64,000 bases of DNA from positions 49,983 to 113,982 of the forward strand of contig CAYNKQ010000002.1 of the NCBI GenBank assembly GCA_964397855.1, written 5' to 3'. Source of the stretch: UBA7683 sp964397855. GTDB lineage: Bacteria; Patescibacteriota; Saccharimonadia; Saccharimonadales; UBA7683. Of this stretch, positions 17,662 to 26,823 are shown piece by piece (position 1 is the first letter of the stretch; each line of letters begins with the position of its first letter). A program made the position numbers and the translations under genes. The notes beneath the pieces are model-generated. The model was given only the letters and a program-made list of their open reading frames with translations. It was not told the origin of the DNA and did not search any database.

Positions 17662-18237
17662 TTAATTAATTTTGCTGATGATAGCTGGAATTTGACTGAA
17701 ATCATCAAGCAGTGTTTGACGGAGACCGCCGTTATATAGCGCAGCTGCAGGATGGAAAAGCGGCATAATCACCTGTTTTCTATTTCCAAACGTAATACGC
17801 TTCGGTTCACCATGTATGGCACTTATCTTCTGACTAGGAAGAAAGTATTCCATGCTGTGCCGACCCAATGTCACTACCAACTTTGGTTGTATGACATCAA
17901 GTTGACGCACCAGGTACGGCCAAAAAGCTTTTTTCTCTTCAGGCAACGGGTCTCTATTGTTAGGAGGTCTGTATTTTACGATATTGGTGATGTATATATC
18001 TTCTCGTTTTAGGTCGATAGTTGCAAGCATCTCGTCTAAAAACTTTCCTGCAGCCCCAACAAAAGGAATACCTTTTATATCTTCATTTTTACCAGGTGCT
18101 TCACCAATAAACACAATCTGTGCCTCGGGATTTCCATCAGCAAATACTAGCTGAGTAGCCCCTTTACGTAGTTCCGGTGTGACATTATTAGTAGTAATAT
18201 CATCTGCAATTGCCTGAAGTGCCACCTGATTACTCAT
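17662..18237 (-). CDS. Uracil-DNA glycosylase, family-4-like, without Fe-S cysteines
   Basis: From the ATG at 18237 the protein has 191 aa. Motif GEAPGKNED (45-53), GIPFVGAAGKFLDEML (56-71), IYITNIVKYRPPNNR (81-95) and FHPAAALYN (161-169) match family 4/5 uracil-DNA glycosylases, which excise uracil from DNA. The four cysteines that hold a 4Fe-4S cluster in family 4 are missing: Tyr89 stands where VKCRPP is usual, Phe105 is near the fourth position, and the whole protein has no cysteine. GGAGGT lies six bases before the chosen ATG. It overlaps the NUDIX gene by eight bases. Confidence 0.85.
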   Translation of the reverse strand: MSNQVALQAIADDITTNNVTPELRKGATQLVFADGNPEAQIVFIGEAPGKNEDIKGIPFVGAAGKFLDEMLATIDLKREDIYITNIVKYRPPNNRDPLPEEKKAFWPYLVRQLDVIQPKLVVTLGRHSMEYFLPSQKISAIHGEPKRITFGNRKQVIMPLFHPAAALYNGGLRQTLLDDFSQIPAIISKIN

Positions 18238-18865
18238 TGCCACCTCCACTAATCAGCACGATTCGCTCAGCCATTCTGAAGTAGTAATCGTCAAGGTTAT
18301 ACGCGAAATCTTCCTTGGTAACAATTTTGGAAAGAACCGTACCGCTAGGGTCGATTCCATGGATCTCTCTTGCAGCACCAGTTTCAATTGCCAAGAGGTC
18401 TTTAGCTGAAACCCAAAAGGCGGCATGCACTTCACCCGGGCTGAGCACAAGTTCTTCAAGTTCATGATTCCAAAGAGCAATATTCTTGTTAGCAACGATT
18501 TTGCGCTCACGTCCACGGTGGTCGATCATGGCGTTAAGTCTTCTGCCGACATCCTGAAGATCATCTTCAGTGAACCTAATACCTAGCTCTTCGGCTACCT
18601 CACGAACACCCCCTTGTTTACCGGTTTCACCCGCTTCAAGGTAACCAGCTACTGAGCAGTCAAGCTTACCGGCATAAGTTGGACTTACGGGGCTACGTTG
18701 CTGGAACAAAATTTGCAGTTCAGGCTTAGTTCGGTAGATCCACACGTCAGTGGTATGTAGCCACGCACCGGCTCGTATCGCCGGAACAATACCCTGGGTC
18801 TCACCACTCGGTAGGTAGAGGGGTGGCTCAAGGATGTCAACAAGATGTTCGTCAGCTGCTGCCAT
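18230..18865 (-). CDS. NUDIX hydrolase
   Basis: The 211-aa protein has a complete NUDIX box at 74-96 (GYLEAGETGKQGG followed by VREVAEELGI), giving the GX5EX7REUXEEXGU pattern that binds Mg2+ for hydrolysis of nucleoside-diphosphate-X substrates. The preceding strands (DVWIYRTKPELQILFQQRS) resemble the isopentenyl-diphosphate isomerase/YfcD branch. The substrate is unknown. It lies eight bases after pnp and overlaps the UDG gene, so pnp-NUDIX-UDG is probably one transcript. Confidence 0.85.
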   Translation of the reverse strand: MAAADEHLVDILEPPLYLPSGETQGIVPAIRAGAWLHTTDVWIYRTKPELQILFQQRSPVSPTYAGKLDCSVAGYLEAGETGKQGGVREVAEELGIRFTEDDLQDVGRRLNAMIDHRGRERKIVANKNIALWNHELEELVLSPGEVHAAFWVSAKDLLAIETGAAREIHGIDPSGTVLSKIVTKEDFAYNLDDYYFRMAERIVLISGGGNE

Positions 18866-18873
18866 GATATTAT

Positions 18874-20994
18874 CTATTTTGCCGCTTTAATACTGAGGTT
18901 CATGCGGCCACGATCGTCGATAGCCATTAGCTTAACTTGTACTTCATCGCCTTCATTCACAACATCAGTAACCTTTTCTACGCGACCTTCAGCAAGTTCA
19001 GAGATGTGAACCATACCATCAAGGCCCGGCATAAACTGCACGAATGCACCAAAGTCCATTACTTTTACAACTCGGCCGGTATAGACTTTGCCCACCTCTG
19101 GTTCTTCAACCAAACCCTTAATCCAATCAAGCGCTTTTTGGATTGATTCGCCATCAGTTGCGGCAACTGTAATAAGACCATCGTCTTTAATATCAATCAT
19201 TGCGCCAGTTTCAGAAGTGATTTTGTTAATGACTTCACCACCTTTACCAATAATTGCACCGATTTTTTCAGGCTTAATCATGATCTTTTCAATGCGTGGG
19301 GCATGTGGACTGAGTTCTTTTCGAGACTCAGCTAATACAGTAATCATGTGGTCTAGAATCTTAGCTCGGCCAATTTTACCCTTAGCGAGTGCTTCGCGAA
19401 GAATTTCTACGGGAAGGCCATGAACCTTCATATCCATCTGAAGTGCCGTAATACCTTTTTCGGTACCGGTGACTTTAAAGTCCATGTCACCAGCAAAGTC
19501 TTCGGCATCAGCGATATCTGAAAGTACGTACGGAGTGTCTCCATCCATCATTAATCCCATTGCGATTCCGGAAACTGGACGCTTCAGTGGTACACCAGCA
19601 TCCATAAGCGCCAAACAGCTCGAACAAGTAGCCGCCATAGAAGTTGAGCCGTTTTGAGACATAATTTCAGTTACGCTTCGAATTGCGTACGGAAATTCTT
19701 CTTCTTTTGGCAGCACTGCAGCAAGCGCGCGTTCTGCAAGGTAGCCGTGACCGATTTCTCGACGACCTGGTGAACCAAGTCGTCGCACCTCACCTACTGT
19801 GTAGCCAGGGGCGTTGTAATGGTGCATGTAGCGGCGTTCGCCGTCGCTAACTTCCATAGTATCTATCATCTGCGCGTATGAAAGTGGAGCCAGTGTGATT
19901 ATATTAAGCGCCTGAGTCATGCCTCGGGTAAATATACTCGAACCATGTGTTCGTGGCAGCACACCAACCTCTGAGCTCAGTGGTCGAATTTCATCAAGCT
20001 GACGGCCATCTGGTCGAAGTTGATGCTCTACAATTCCCTTTCGTACATCTTCGTGCAATGCTTTTGTGAAAGCCTCTTCAAGATCATTGTGCATCTCACT
20101 GTATTGATCTTCATACTTAGCCTTCATTTCATCATGGAACGCATTTTTAAGATTTGCCACGAGTTCGTTTCGCTCTGGATATGGGGCACGGAGACCTTCG
20201 CCTAGTTTACCGTCTACCCAAGTGTTAACCTCTGTCTGAACTTCTGGATTTGGTAGTACAAGCTCGTATTCAAGTGCAACTGGTTTAATTTTTTCAATTA
20301 GTTCTTTTTGGAGTGCAATTGCAGGCTGCATCTGTTCAAATGCCCAAGCAAGCCCGTCTCCAACAACCTCTTCTGAGACTTCACTCGCTCCAGCCTCAAC
20401 CATGATAATAGCTTTTTCAGTTGCTGCGACTACAAGGTCAAGATCGCTATTTTCAATTTCTTCACGAGTTGCAAAAGCTTTGAATTCACCATCTATTTGG
20501 GAAACACGGAGACCAGCTACTGGACCATCAAACGGTGCACCACTCAGTGAGAGCGCCGTGCTCATGGCGATCATAGCCACCATATCAGGACGGAAGGTTG
20601 GATCCATAGAAAGTACTGAAGCCACGCCCTGTACCTCTTGTCGATATCCCTTGGGAAACAGTGGTCGAATTGGACGATCAATCAAGCGACCAATCAAAAT
20701 TGCTTCGTCTGAAGGGCGCCCTTCTCGCTTAATGAAGCGTGAGCCTGAGATCTTACCGGCAGCGTAAAACTTTTCTTCGTAATCTATTGAAAGCGGAAAA
20801 TAATCCATACCGCTCTGAGCTTTTCGCCCTACCATAGCCGTACCGAGGACAACGGTATCCCCGTAAGTTACTAGCACAGAAGCTGAAGTTCTAAAACCAA
20901 GTCGGTTTACTTCAAATTTAAGTGTTTTTCCGCAAAGCTCAGTTTCTACTGAAATAATATCTTTGCCAAATGGGTTAATAGTTTGTGATGACAT
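18874..20994 (-). CDS. pnp: Polyribonucleotide nucleotidyltransferase
   Basis: From the ATG at 20994 (AAGGA eight bases upstream) the product has 706 aa: two RNase PH domains separated by an alpha-helical domain, a KH domain at about 555-615 (IMIKPEKIGAIIGKGGEVIN) and an S1 domain at the end (GKVYTGRVVKVMDFGAFVQF). It degrades RNA phosphorolytically from the 3' end. An in-frame ATG lies 16 codons upstream but has no ribosome-binding site. It follows rpsO, the classic rpsO-pnp order, with a GC-rich hairpin between the two genes. Confidence 0.97.
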   Translation of the reverse strand: MSSQTINPFGKDIISVETELCGKTLKFEVNRLGFRTSASVLVTYGDTVVLGTAMVGRKAQSGMDYFPLSIDYEEKFYAAGKISGSRFIKREGRPSDEAILIGRLIDRPIRPLFPKGYRQEVQGVASVLSMDPTFRPDMVAMIAMSTALSLSGAPFDGPVAGLRVSQIDGEFKAFATREEIENSDLDLVVAATEKAIIMVEAGASEVSEEVVGDGLAWAFEQMQPAIALQKELIEKIKPVALEYELVLPNPEVQTEVNTWVDGKLGEGLRAPYPERNELVANLKNAFHDEMKAKYEDQYSEMHNDLEEAFTKALHEDVRKGIVEHQLRPDGRQLDEIRPLSSEVGVLPRTHGSSIFTRGMTQALNIITLAPLSYAQMIDTMEVSDGERRYMHHYNAPGYTVGEVRRLGSPGRREIGHGYLAERALAAVLPKEEEFPYAIRSVTEIMSQNGSTSMAATCSSCLALMDAGVPLKRPVSGIAMGLMMDGDTPYVLSDIADAEDFAGDMDFKVTGTEKGITALQMDMKVHGLPVEILREALAKGKIGRAKILDHMITVLAESRKELSPHAPRIEKIMIKPEKIGAIIGKGGEVINKITSETGAMIDIKDDGLITVAATDGESIQKALDWIKGLVEEPEVGKVYTGRVVKVMDFGAFVQFMPGLDGMVHISELAEGRVEKVTDVVNEGDEVQVKLMAIDDRGRMNLSIKAAK

Positions 20995-21139
20995 ACGTAA
21001 TGTCCTTTCGATTAAGCTCCGGTGTAGAATACAACGCTCCATATATCTGGAAAGCTGCGGCTCTACCCCCGAGCAATTTATAAAAAATGTACAAGCATGA
21101 GAACACCACCCGAATTCGCTCGTCTCATGACTTCTGCTT

Positions 21140-21182
21140 AAGAGCGCTCGTTTCTAGGCTTCCGCGCGGGAGGCCTAGTAAC
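21140..21182 (-). promoter_or_regulatory. rpsO-pnp intergenic hairpin
   Basis: TAGGCTTCC and GGGAGGCCTA around 21158-21178 can pair with G-U wobbles around a GCGC loop. Hairpins in this place are processed by RNase III and used for pnp autoregulation in other bacteria. That use here is inferred from position only. Confidence 0.4.
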
Positions 21183-21190
21183 CAATTCTC

Positions 21191-21519
21191 TTATTTACGA
21201 AGGCCAAGTTTTTTAATGGNNNNNNNNNNAAAAACTTCTTGCTTACCTCAAGGAACAAAATTACTCAGCGTACCAAGCAACCAGCTTGGTACGCTGAGTA
21301 ATTTTGTTCCTTGAGGTAAGCAAGAAGTTTTTTTCGTTTGCCAACCATCTGAAGAAGACCACGACGTGAGTGGTTGTCTTTCTTGTGCACCTTAAGGTGT
21401 TCGGTAAGTTCTTTAATCCGTTCGGTCAGGATTGAAGCCTGTACCTCTGGTGAACCAACGTCATTCTTAGAACGCTGAGTGTTTTTGATTGCTGCCGTCT
21501 TCTTTTCAATAGTGATCAT
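21191..21519 (-). CDS. rpsO: Small-subunit ribosomal protein S15, split by assembly gap
   Basis: The start MITIEKKTAAIKNTQ at 21519 and the core (SPEVQASILTERIKELTEHL, KKDNHSRRGLLQMVGKR) are S15. The continuous frame runs into a foreign end after NYSAYQA. The true C-terminus, IKKLGLRK and stop, is encoded at 21191-21216 on the same strand, beyond ten Ns (21220-21229). Between them lies an exact inverted copy of the neighbouring rpsO sequence. Joining YQAT from the inverted copy to IKKLGLRK restores a normal S15 of about 88 aa, so the gene is intact in nature and broken only in the assembly. Confidence 0.9.
21220..21229. other. Scaffold gap (10 Ns)
   Basis: Ten undetermined bases interrupt rpsO. 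They mark a contig join. Confidence 0.99.
21230..21332. repeat. Fold-back inverted duplication next to gap (assembly artefact)
   Basis: About 49 bases at 21230-21278 are the exact reverse complement of 21284-21332, with a 5-base centre. The left arm is rpsO sense sequence on the wrong strand. Its position at the N gap and in the middle of an essential gene argues for a contig-end artefact. Confidence 0.9.
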
Positions 21520-21727
21520 GTAGTGTGATTGTCCTTTGTCTCTACTGGTGTCATCCTGAATGCAGTTCAGGGTCCAATTCAATTAATTATTCAGTGTTTC
21601 GGAAAAAGTAGATAGCCTTATTCCTAATGGCGTTGACACCATTGTAACAGATTAGAGAACATTTGCAAGCTTAGCTACCTTAAAATCTCCTCTGTCATTC
21701 GCCGCAGCGGATAATACAAAAAGAGTA

Positions 21728-22042
21728 CTAGTTGCCAGTCTGACCAGTTTCTTGGCCATCAACATCTACTTGCTGGCCCGAAGGCGTTACATTACGATCT
21801 CTAAATGTTGGATCATTATCTAGACTCTTATGGATACCCAGCACAGCAGCTGCAGTAAGTCCAAGACCTACGAGGCCAATAACTACCTTTTCTTTTTTAG
21901 TCAGACTGACATCTTCGTATGAGGCCCCAAGATCTTCAGGATCCTTCAGTGCCGCTAATACTGATAGCCTGTCGCGAAGAGATATTTTTTGCTCAATTGG
22001 TTCACTGTGTGCACTGTTTGGTGTTTGTCTTGTTGTATTCAT
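21728..22042 (-). CDS. Small single-pass membrane protein
   Basis: From the ATG at 22042 the protein has 104 aa: a polar start, a helix (SLRDRLSVLAALKDPEDL), one membrane segment (VVIGLVGLGLTAAAVLGIH, about 55-75) and a polar Asp/Gly/Gln-rich tail. The start is fixed by a perfect promoter whose -10 box is six bases upstream; the longer frame to 22105 would read through that promoter. No family is recognised. It diverges from the large Pro-rich gene at 22127. Confidence 0.65.
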   Translation of the reverse strand: MNTTRQTPNSAHSEPIEQKISLRDRLSVLAALKDPEDLGASYEDVSLTKKEKVVIGLVGLGLTAAAVLGIHKSLDNDPTFRDRNVTPSGQQVDVDGQETGQTGN

Positions 22043-22048
22043 AAGAGC

Positions 22049-22077
22049 ATTATAGCAAGCATATGCATTTTTGTCAA
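22049..22077 (-). promoter_or_regulatory. Consensus leaderless promoter
   Basis: On the minus strand TTGACA (22072-22077), 17 bases, then TATAAT (22049-22054) with an extended TGC before the -10. The ATG at 22042 is six bases further. Confidence 0.8.
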
Positions 22078-22126
22078 TAGTATGGTCGTGGTATGTGTTT
22101 CGCATCTGTTGTATAATAGTTTTAAT

Positions 22127-23845
22127 ATGGATCGCCCCCCTTCATTTGGCTTTAACTTTGAATCAATACCTGAAAGTGAGGAAGATTTAAGAGATACCAC
22201 CGGCCAGGCACGTAAGATTGGTGCATTTGCACGAGTAACCCTTGGTAAACGTGGCCAAAAAGAGAAAGAGCAGGCGGAAGAAGATACCAAAAAGATCGAG
22301 AAGAAACAGGAAAAACCGTCAAAAGACAAGGAAAAAGATACTAGCAACAAGTCCGAAAAGAACGAAAACCCACGAATAGAGTCCCTCAAACGACGAGCTC
22401 TTAAAGAGCAACTTGAGACAAATATTCCAAAGCTTGAGGCAGAACTTGCAGCCACCAAACCCGAGACACCTGAACACGCAGCCGCGCTAGCTGCGCTTGT
22501 TGTTGAGACCAGACTCAAGTATAAAGTTGAAAACCCCGAAATTGAGACAGATCCGCTAATTGATGAAGAATTTGATCGCCGTATGGCAAATTTACCAGAA
22601 TCTGAAACCGAGTTATTAGAAATAATCGGAGAAGAAGCACCAAAACCCCTAGAAGTACCTACCGACGAATTAAAATTACAAGAAGAGGCTCTCACCAGAC
22701 CGGTTTCGCCGATCCCTACAGCGTTACACCCAAGTCCTGAAAGCCAACCAAGTGGCGGAGATCAGTTAGCGCCTGAAACACCAAAAACAAGTACCTCCCC
22801 TGTAATTTCCGACGAAAGCTCTGCGAATTATGGCGGCTACTCACCCACTTCTAGTGCAGAAGATTCGCCGATATCAGCTACCCCTCAGTCGCCTACCAAT
22901 CCAAATAGCTATCCAGCAAAACCTGTCGAGCATCCCCCAGAACAAACCAAGGGGATGAGTTCGTTTGCCGTATCGGGTTTGTTTGAAAAACTAGTAAGTC
23001 GCGAGGAAATCTCCGTGCAAACACCTGAGTTGGCGGCCAGCCCTCAAACGCTACAAAGTTCTCCAAATCCAGAAGCAGTTAAACGCCACCTCATGAACCG
23101 CGAAGAAGAACTGAAACAAGCAGTGCAAACCGCTGTGGCCGAAGGCAATACCAAAACACGCGAGAACACAGTAAGCCCCGTTGCCCGGACTCCCGTAGCC
23201 GAAATACTGCGTCAAACAATTGTTGCCCCAAAGAACGAAATAACACCGGTCAGACAGTCGCCTGAAACTCCAGAGCAGCTAACCTCAAAAACACCTGAAG
23301 CACAGGCAGCCGGTGAAGCTCGACCTACTCGTAAGAATGAATCAATTGTTAAGAATATTGAGCAACTATCAACTCCGCAAATCTTGCGAGCGGCCGAGGC
23401 TATTGTTATCAGCGGCATCAGTGTTCGCAAACTATACGAGACCAATCAAATCGACAGGAAAGGCCTCATCCACATTGTAAAAGAAAAGCTACGCGGCAGA
23501 AGCGTTAAGCAAGCGCTCGAAAAAGTTATAATTGGACGAGAGCGACAGAAAGAACGTGCGATAGAAATGAGGCATGACGACCCTGGATTTGCTGGCGCAA
23601 GCGATCAGCCAAACCAACCAATAAGTGCCTCCGCGGCATCTGCTACACTTCAAGTACTCCCCAACAGTCCCGACCCAAGCTCCATGCAGCCCATTAACCC
23701 CGACCCCATCATTGTTGATACAGACACCCAATCCGTGACAGCAAGTCTTGCGACTTCGAGCGTCCCCAGGAAGAAGGGATATGCGGTGAATATCGCCATA
23801 GCTATAACTAGCCTCATGCTGCTACTGGCTTGGCTGTTTCTCTAA
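22127..23845 (+). CDS. Pro/Ser/Glu-rich tail-anchored protein
   Basis: From the ATG at 22127 the product has 572 aa. Residues 40-90 are highly charged and probably coiled coil (KEKEQAEEDTKKIEKKQEK). The middle is a long Pro/Ser/Thr-rich disordered region. Residues about 445-515 form a compact helical block (IVKNIEQLSTPQILRAAEAI, KGLIHIVKEKLRGRSVKQAL). The last 20 residues are one membrane helix, so the bulk faces the cytoplasm or, less likely, the outside. A TATAAT at 22112-22117 sits nine bases before the ATG. The family is unknown; a scaffold role is inferred. Confidence 0.65.
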   Translation: MDRPPSFGFNFESIPESEEDLRDTTGQARKIGAFARVTLGKRGQKEKEQAEEDTKKIEKKQEKPSKDKEKDTSNKSEKNENPRIESLKRRALKEQLETNIPKLEAELAATKPETPEHAAALAALVVETRLKYKVENPEIETDPLIDEEFDRRMANLPESETELLEIIGEEAPKPLEVPTDELKLQEEALTRPVSPIPTALHPSPESQPSGGDQLAPETPKTSTSPVISDESSANYGGYSPTSSAEDSPISATPQSPTNPNSYPAKPVEHPPEQTKGMSSFAVSGLFEKLVSREEISVQTPELAASPQTLQSSPNPEAVKRHLMNREEELKQAVQTAVAEGNTKTRENTVSPVARTPVAEILRQTIVAPKNEITPVRQSPETPEQLTSKTPEAQAAGEARPTRKNESIVKNIEQLSTPQILRAAEAIVISGISVRKLYETNQIDRKGLIHIVKEKLRGRSVKQALEKVIIGRERQKERAIEMRHDDPGFAGASDQPNQPISASAASATLQVLPNSPDPSSMQPINPDPIIVDTDTQSVTASLATSSVPRKKGYAVNIAIAITSLMLLLAWLFL

Positions 23846-23945
23846 CTCGGAGATTTCTAATTCGATTCTTAACTATGCCGCGCATCACTAAAGAATTTTC
23901 TCAAATCATTACTCCCGCGTCTCATCGCCCACCACGACAGATCCA

Positions 23946-24115
23946 ATCAATCCTCGCGCCCCGCGAGTCAGCTTCCCACCCATTCACCAAAGACCCGAAT
24001 ACCGGAGTCTTAGGTGTTATGGGTGAAGTTTTATATTCCTTTTGTGCAAAAGGAATGAAAGGAAAGAGAGAATAAGAGACTTGTTTGAAGAGATAGGGAT
24101 TGAGAGAAGCTTAGG
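23946..24115. repeat. Dispersed ~170-bp intergenic repeat, copy A
   Basis: Nearly identical to 43937-44105 (copy B). It contains a hairpin ATTCCTTTT-GTGC-AAAAGGAAT. A frame inside it reads GVMGEVLYSFCAKGMKGKRE, but no start signal supports a gene. A diverged relative lies at 48568-48810. Confidence 0.85.
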
Positions 24116-24145
24116 ACTAGATCCTTCCACTACGGTCAGGATGAC
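24116..24145. repeat. REP-like palindromic element
   Basis: ACTAGATCCTTCC...GGTCAGGATGAC directly abuts repeat copy A. It has the same ends as the elements at 27221 and 48921. Confidence 0.7.
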
Positions 24146-24178
24146 ACTGCTTTGCTAAAGCTATGGAGTGCGGGCAAG

Positions 24179-24215
24179 ACACAAGACAGGGCAAGCTGTC
24201 TTGTGTTATTTGCTA
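24179..24215. terminator. Bidirectional intrinsic terminator
   Basis: A perfect 11-bp stem ACACAAGACAG (24179-24189) / CTGTCTTGTGT (24196-24206) is followed by TATTT. It sits between the end of the plus-strand tail-anchored gene and the end of the minus-strand ABC-F gene, so it can serve either. Confidence 0.7.
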
Positions 24216-24223
24216 TCAACCAA

Positions 24224-25882
24224 CTAAGGCTTAACTTCAATCACAGTTCCACCAAGGTTCTTTGTGAAAAAGCTATCGTGTGAGATGTATAAGATTGCGC
24301 CATGGTACTGCGAGAGTGCATCTTCAAGCTCTTCGATACTTGGAAGATCAAGGTGGTTAGTTGGTTCGTCGAGAATCAGGATTTGTGGGTCACCAGCTAG
24401 CATATTGATGAGTTGGAATCGAGCTTTTTGACCACCACTGAGTTTTTCTAGCGGCATTTGTGCATCGGTATGCGGGTTAAATAAGTAGTCGCTCAGGAGC
24501 TGTTTGATCTTCTCTGTGGTTATAGGGAGATCTTTTTCGAGGTGAATGTGTTCAACTGCATCGTTGAGCGTCATGCTTAAGTATTTCGCATCAATTTCTT
24601 GTTCATAGACACCAATATTCAAACGTGGCTCGTGTTCGATATGGCCACCAAACACTGTTGGTACCAATTTTTCGCTCCGTACGGTGCTCAGGAGGGTTTG
24701 CACTAAAGTAGTTTTACCCGCACCGTTTCTACCCTTTAATTCCACCTTACCGCCAATGCGCATCTCGAAACTAACTGGTGCAAATAGTGGACTTTCGCCG
24801 TAGCCGAGGCTCATGGCGTCCACCTTCACAAGTACACGTTCACTCTTCTCCACCTTCTGTTTTGTACGAACTCGAATATTTCGAGCTTTGTGTTCAGAAT
24901 AGGCTTCAGCCATTTTGGTGCCAAGATCTTCGGCCGACTCTCTATCAATCCAGAAAGTTGGCTTTTCGGCAGTCGAAAGCTCAGAGAGCTCTTTTGAAGC
25001 ACGCTGTTCAAGTGACTTAAAACGGTGAATTGTGCCTGGATCGCGCGAGCGTTCTTTCATTCGTTTAAATCGAACAACATCTGCCTTTAAATTAGTTATT
25101 CGACGCTGGACGTTTTCGAATTCGTTCACCTGGGAGCTGATATTTTGGGTGTTACTCTTGAGATAATCGGAATAGTTGCCTTTAAAACTGTAGGCTTTGC
25201 CATCACGAATCTCGATAATTCGATCCACCACACCAAGTACATCTCTATCATGCGTGATCACCATAACGGCTTCATCGGCAGATTTGAACCAGTTAATAAA
25301 CGAAGCCTTGGCGATGTAATCCATATGGTTAGTTGGTTCGTCGATTAACGCAATATCTGCTCGAGCGCGTTGTACTTTTACAAGTTCTACCATCCGTTTT
25401 TGACCACCAGAAAGATCACCAATCTTTTTGGTATTGATATCGATATCAATTTGGTAGTCACTGAGCAGGCGCTCTACATCGCTTTCAATTTCGTAGTATC
25501 CAAGCGTACCGAAACGCTCTAACGTGTCGCTATAAACCTGCATTTTATGATCACTCTCACCCATGTGCTCAGGATATGTTTCGATTATGTGTTTTAGTTT
25601 TGCATACTCAGGAAGATCGCTCAGGATGTATTCCAGAACAGTTATTTCTTCAAAACCATGGTGCTCCTGACGACTCGAAATCATCACAATATTTTTACCA
25701 AGATTAATTTCACCATCAAAATCTTTATCAAGGCCACTCATCAGATTGAAAAGTGTTGATTTCCCGGTTCCGTTGCGACCAATTAAGCCAACTTTTTCGC
25801 CTTTTTGCACACGAATATCCAGCTCTTTATATAGCTGTTTATCGCCAAAACCTTTATTAGCAATTGAAATATGTGCAATCAT
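24224..25882 (-). CDS. ABC-F family ATPase (ribosome-associated)
   Basis: The 552-aa protein has two ABC ATPase domains and no membrane part. Walker A motifs are GRNGTGKST (about 36-44) and GRNGAGKTT. The signatures LSGGQKRMVEL and LSGGQKARFQL are followed by LIDEPTNHMD and LILDEPTNHLD. A charged linker of about 80 residues between the domains (KADVVRFKRMKERSRDPG region) is the interdomain arm typical of ABC-F. These proteins act on the ribosomal E site in translation control or antibiotic protection. Which subfamily is unclear; the domain pattern resembles LsaA/Vga-like sequences as well as housekeeping ABC-F. Confidence 0.9.
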   Translation of the reverse strand: MIAHISIANKGFGDKQLYKELDIRVQKGEKVGLIGRNGTGKSTLFNLMSGLDKDFDGEINLGKNIVMISSRQEHHGFEEITVLEYILSDLPEYAKLKHIIETYPEHMGESDHKMQVYSDTLERFGTLGYYEIESDVERLLSDYQIDIDINTKKIGDLSGGQKRMVELVKVQRARADIALIDEPTNHMDYIAKASFINWFKSADEAVMVITHDRDVLGVVDRIIEIRDGKAYSFKGNYSDYLKSNTQNISSQVNEFENVQRRITNLKADVVRFKRMKERSRDPGTIHRFKSLEQRASKELSELSTAEKPTFWIDRESAEDLGTKMAEAYSEHKARNIRVRTKQKVEKSERVLVKVDAMSLGYGESPLFAPVSFEMRIGGKVELKGRNGAGKTTLVQTLLSTVRSEKLVPTVFGGHIEHEPRLNIGVYEQEIDAKYLSMTLNDAVEHIHLEKDLPITTEKIKQLLSDYLFNPHTDAQMPLEKLSGGQKARFQLINMLAGDPQILILDEPTNHLDLPSIEELEDALSQYHGAILYISHDSFFTKNLGGTVIEVKP

Positions 25883-25934
25883 TCAGGGTACTAGTGTAAC
25901 AGATGGGTCACTCAACACTTATTGTTCTACTAAT

Positions 25935-26804
25935 TTATGCAGCTAAGAGACCAAGTCGACTCGTTAGTGTAGCCGAAGCGCCTGACGGTATAGTTAACAT
26001 CTGATTATTGGCGGGCTGACCTTCGAGCCTCTGTACACCCACTACGGGCTCAATGCATAGATACCCTTCAGATCCTGGCCGCTTCCACACCCAGAGTTCT
26101 GTGAAGTAGTGGCCAATTCCACCACCAGTAACTTGCGTTTGCAAAGTAACAGTTGGTAGTTCGGGCAAGTCAATAGCGAGCAGGTTAAGTGTCCCCACTT
26201 GTTTTACAAGCGGCTCGCCTTCTTCCAACTTTTCAAATGCTTGATCGTCATCAAAGAACCAGTCAAGACTTTTACCGTTTAGTGCAACATCACGTACATC
26301 ACCCTGCTGGCTGAAGTAGAAGTGTTCACCGATACTAGTGGCGACTATGTTCTCAAACGGAGCACGCACGATTGATTCTAGCTGTACGTGAGAAGCACCA
26401 AGTTCTATATATCGAAGTAGCGTCTCGCCATTGTCACTGCGCTTTGCCTGAAATGCTGTTCTCCGAGATCCGTCCATGGAATCATCGAGTTGAAACTGAT
26501 GCCAGTCAAGCCAACGACCTGCACCGTGTTGACCACCAAGACCTTCAGAAGGGCCCGCTGGCGACATAAGATGCGAGGCAGCCCGCTTGGGCAAGTTGGC
26601 ATTTCGATCACAGTAAAAAATTGCGCTAGCCGCCGGAGTTCTGGGACGCCGTTTTGTTGGTGGCACGAGCCTAAGGTCTTCCATGTAGCCACCAGCCAAT
26701 CTAATAGTTATCTCCGAACCACTTGGGTGTTGGAGCTTTGCAGCATCAGCTGACACAACTTCATTATTCATGCGGGCGTGAACAAGCGCTTCGGTATTAA
26801 TCAT
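25935..26804 (-). CDS. Aldose 1-epimerase/mutarotase-like protein
   Basis: The 289-aa protein has a beta-rich mutarotase-fold pattern: SGSEITIRLAGGYMEDLRLV, HGAGRWLDWHQF, SIVRAPFENIVATSIGEHFYF, and near the C-terminus ELWVWKRPGSEGYLCIEPVVG, where the Glu would be the catalytic base. Members interconvert sugar anomers. The usual second catalytic His is not clearly identifiable, so the exact substrate and activity are open. It lies between truB and the ABC-F gene with its own TATAAT nine bases from the ATG. Confidence 0.6.
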   Translation of the reverse strand: MINTEALVHARMNNEVVSADAAKLQHPSGSEITIRLAGGYMEDLRLVPPTKRRPRTPAASAIFYCDRNANLPKRAASHLMSPAGPSEGLGGQHGAGRWLDWHQFQLDDSMDGSRRTAFQAKRSDNGETLLRYIELGASHVQLESIVRAPFENIVATSIGEHFYFSQQGDVRDVALNGKSLDWFFDDDQAFEKLEEGEPLVKQVGTLNLLAIDLPELPTVTLQTQVTGGGIGHYFTELWVWKRPGSEGYLCIEPVVGVQRLEGQPANNQMLTIPSGASATLTSRLGLLAA

Positions 26805-26823
26805 TATACTTATATTATAACAC

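Noticed and set aside
21087..21314. Plus-strand frame across the N gap
   Set aside because: It runs through Ns and the fold-back artefact and is antisense to rpsO.
23830..24075. 81-codon plus-strand frame in repeat copy A
   Set aside because: It has no promoter or ribosome-binding site, starts inside the preceding gene, and lies in a repeat with equally good structure as RNA or DNA.
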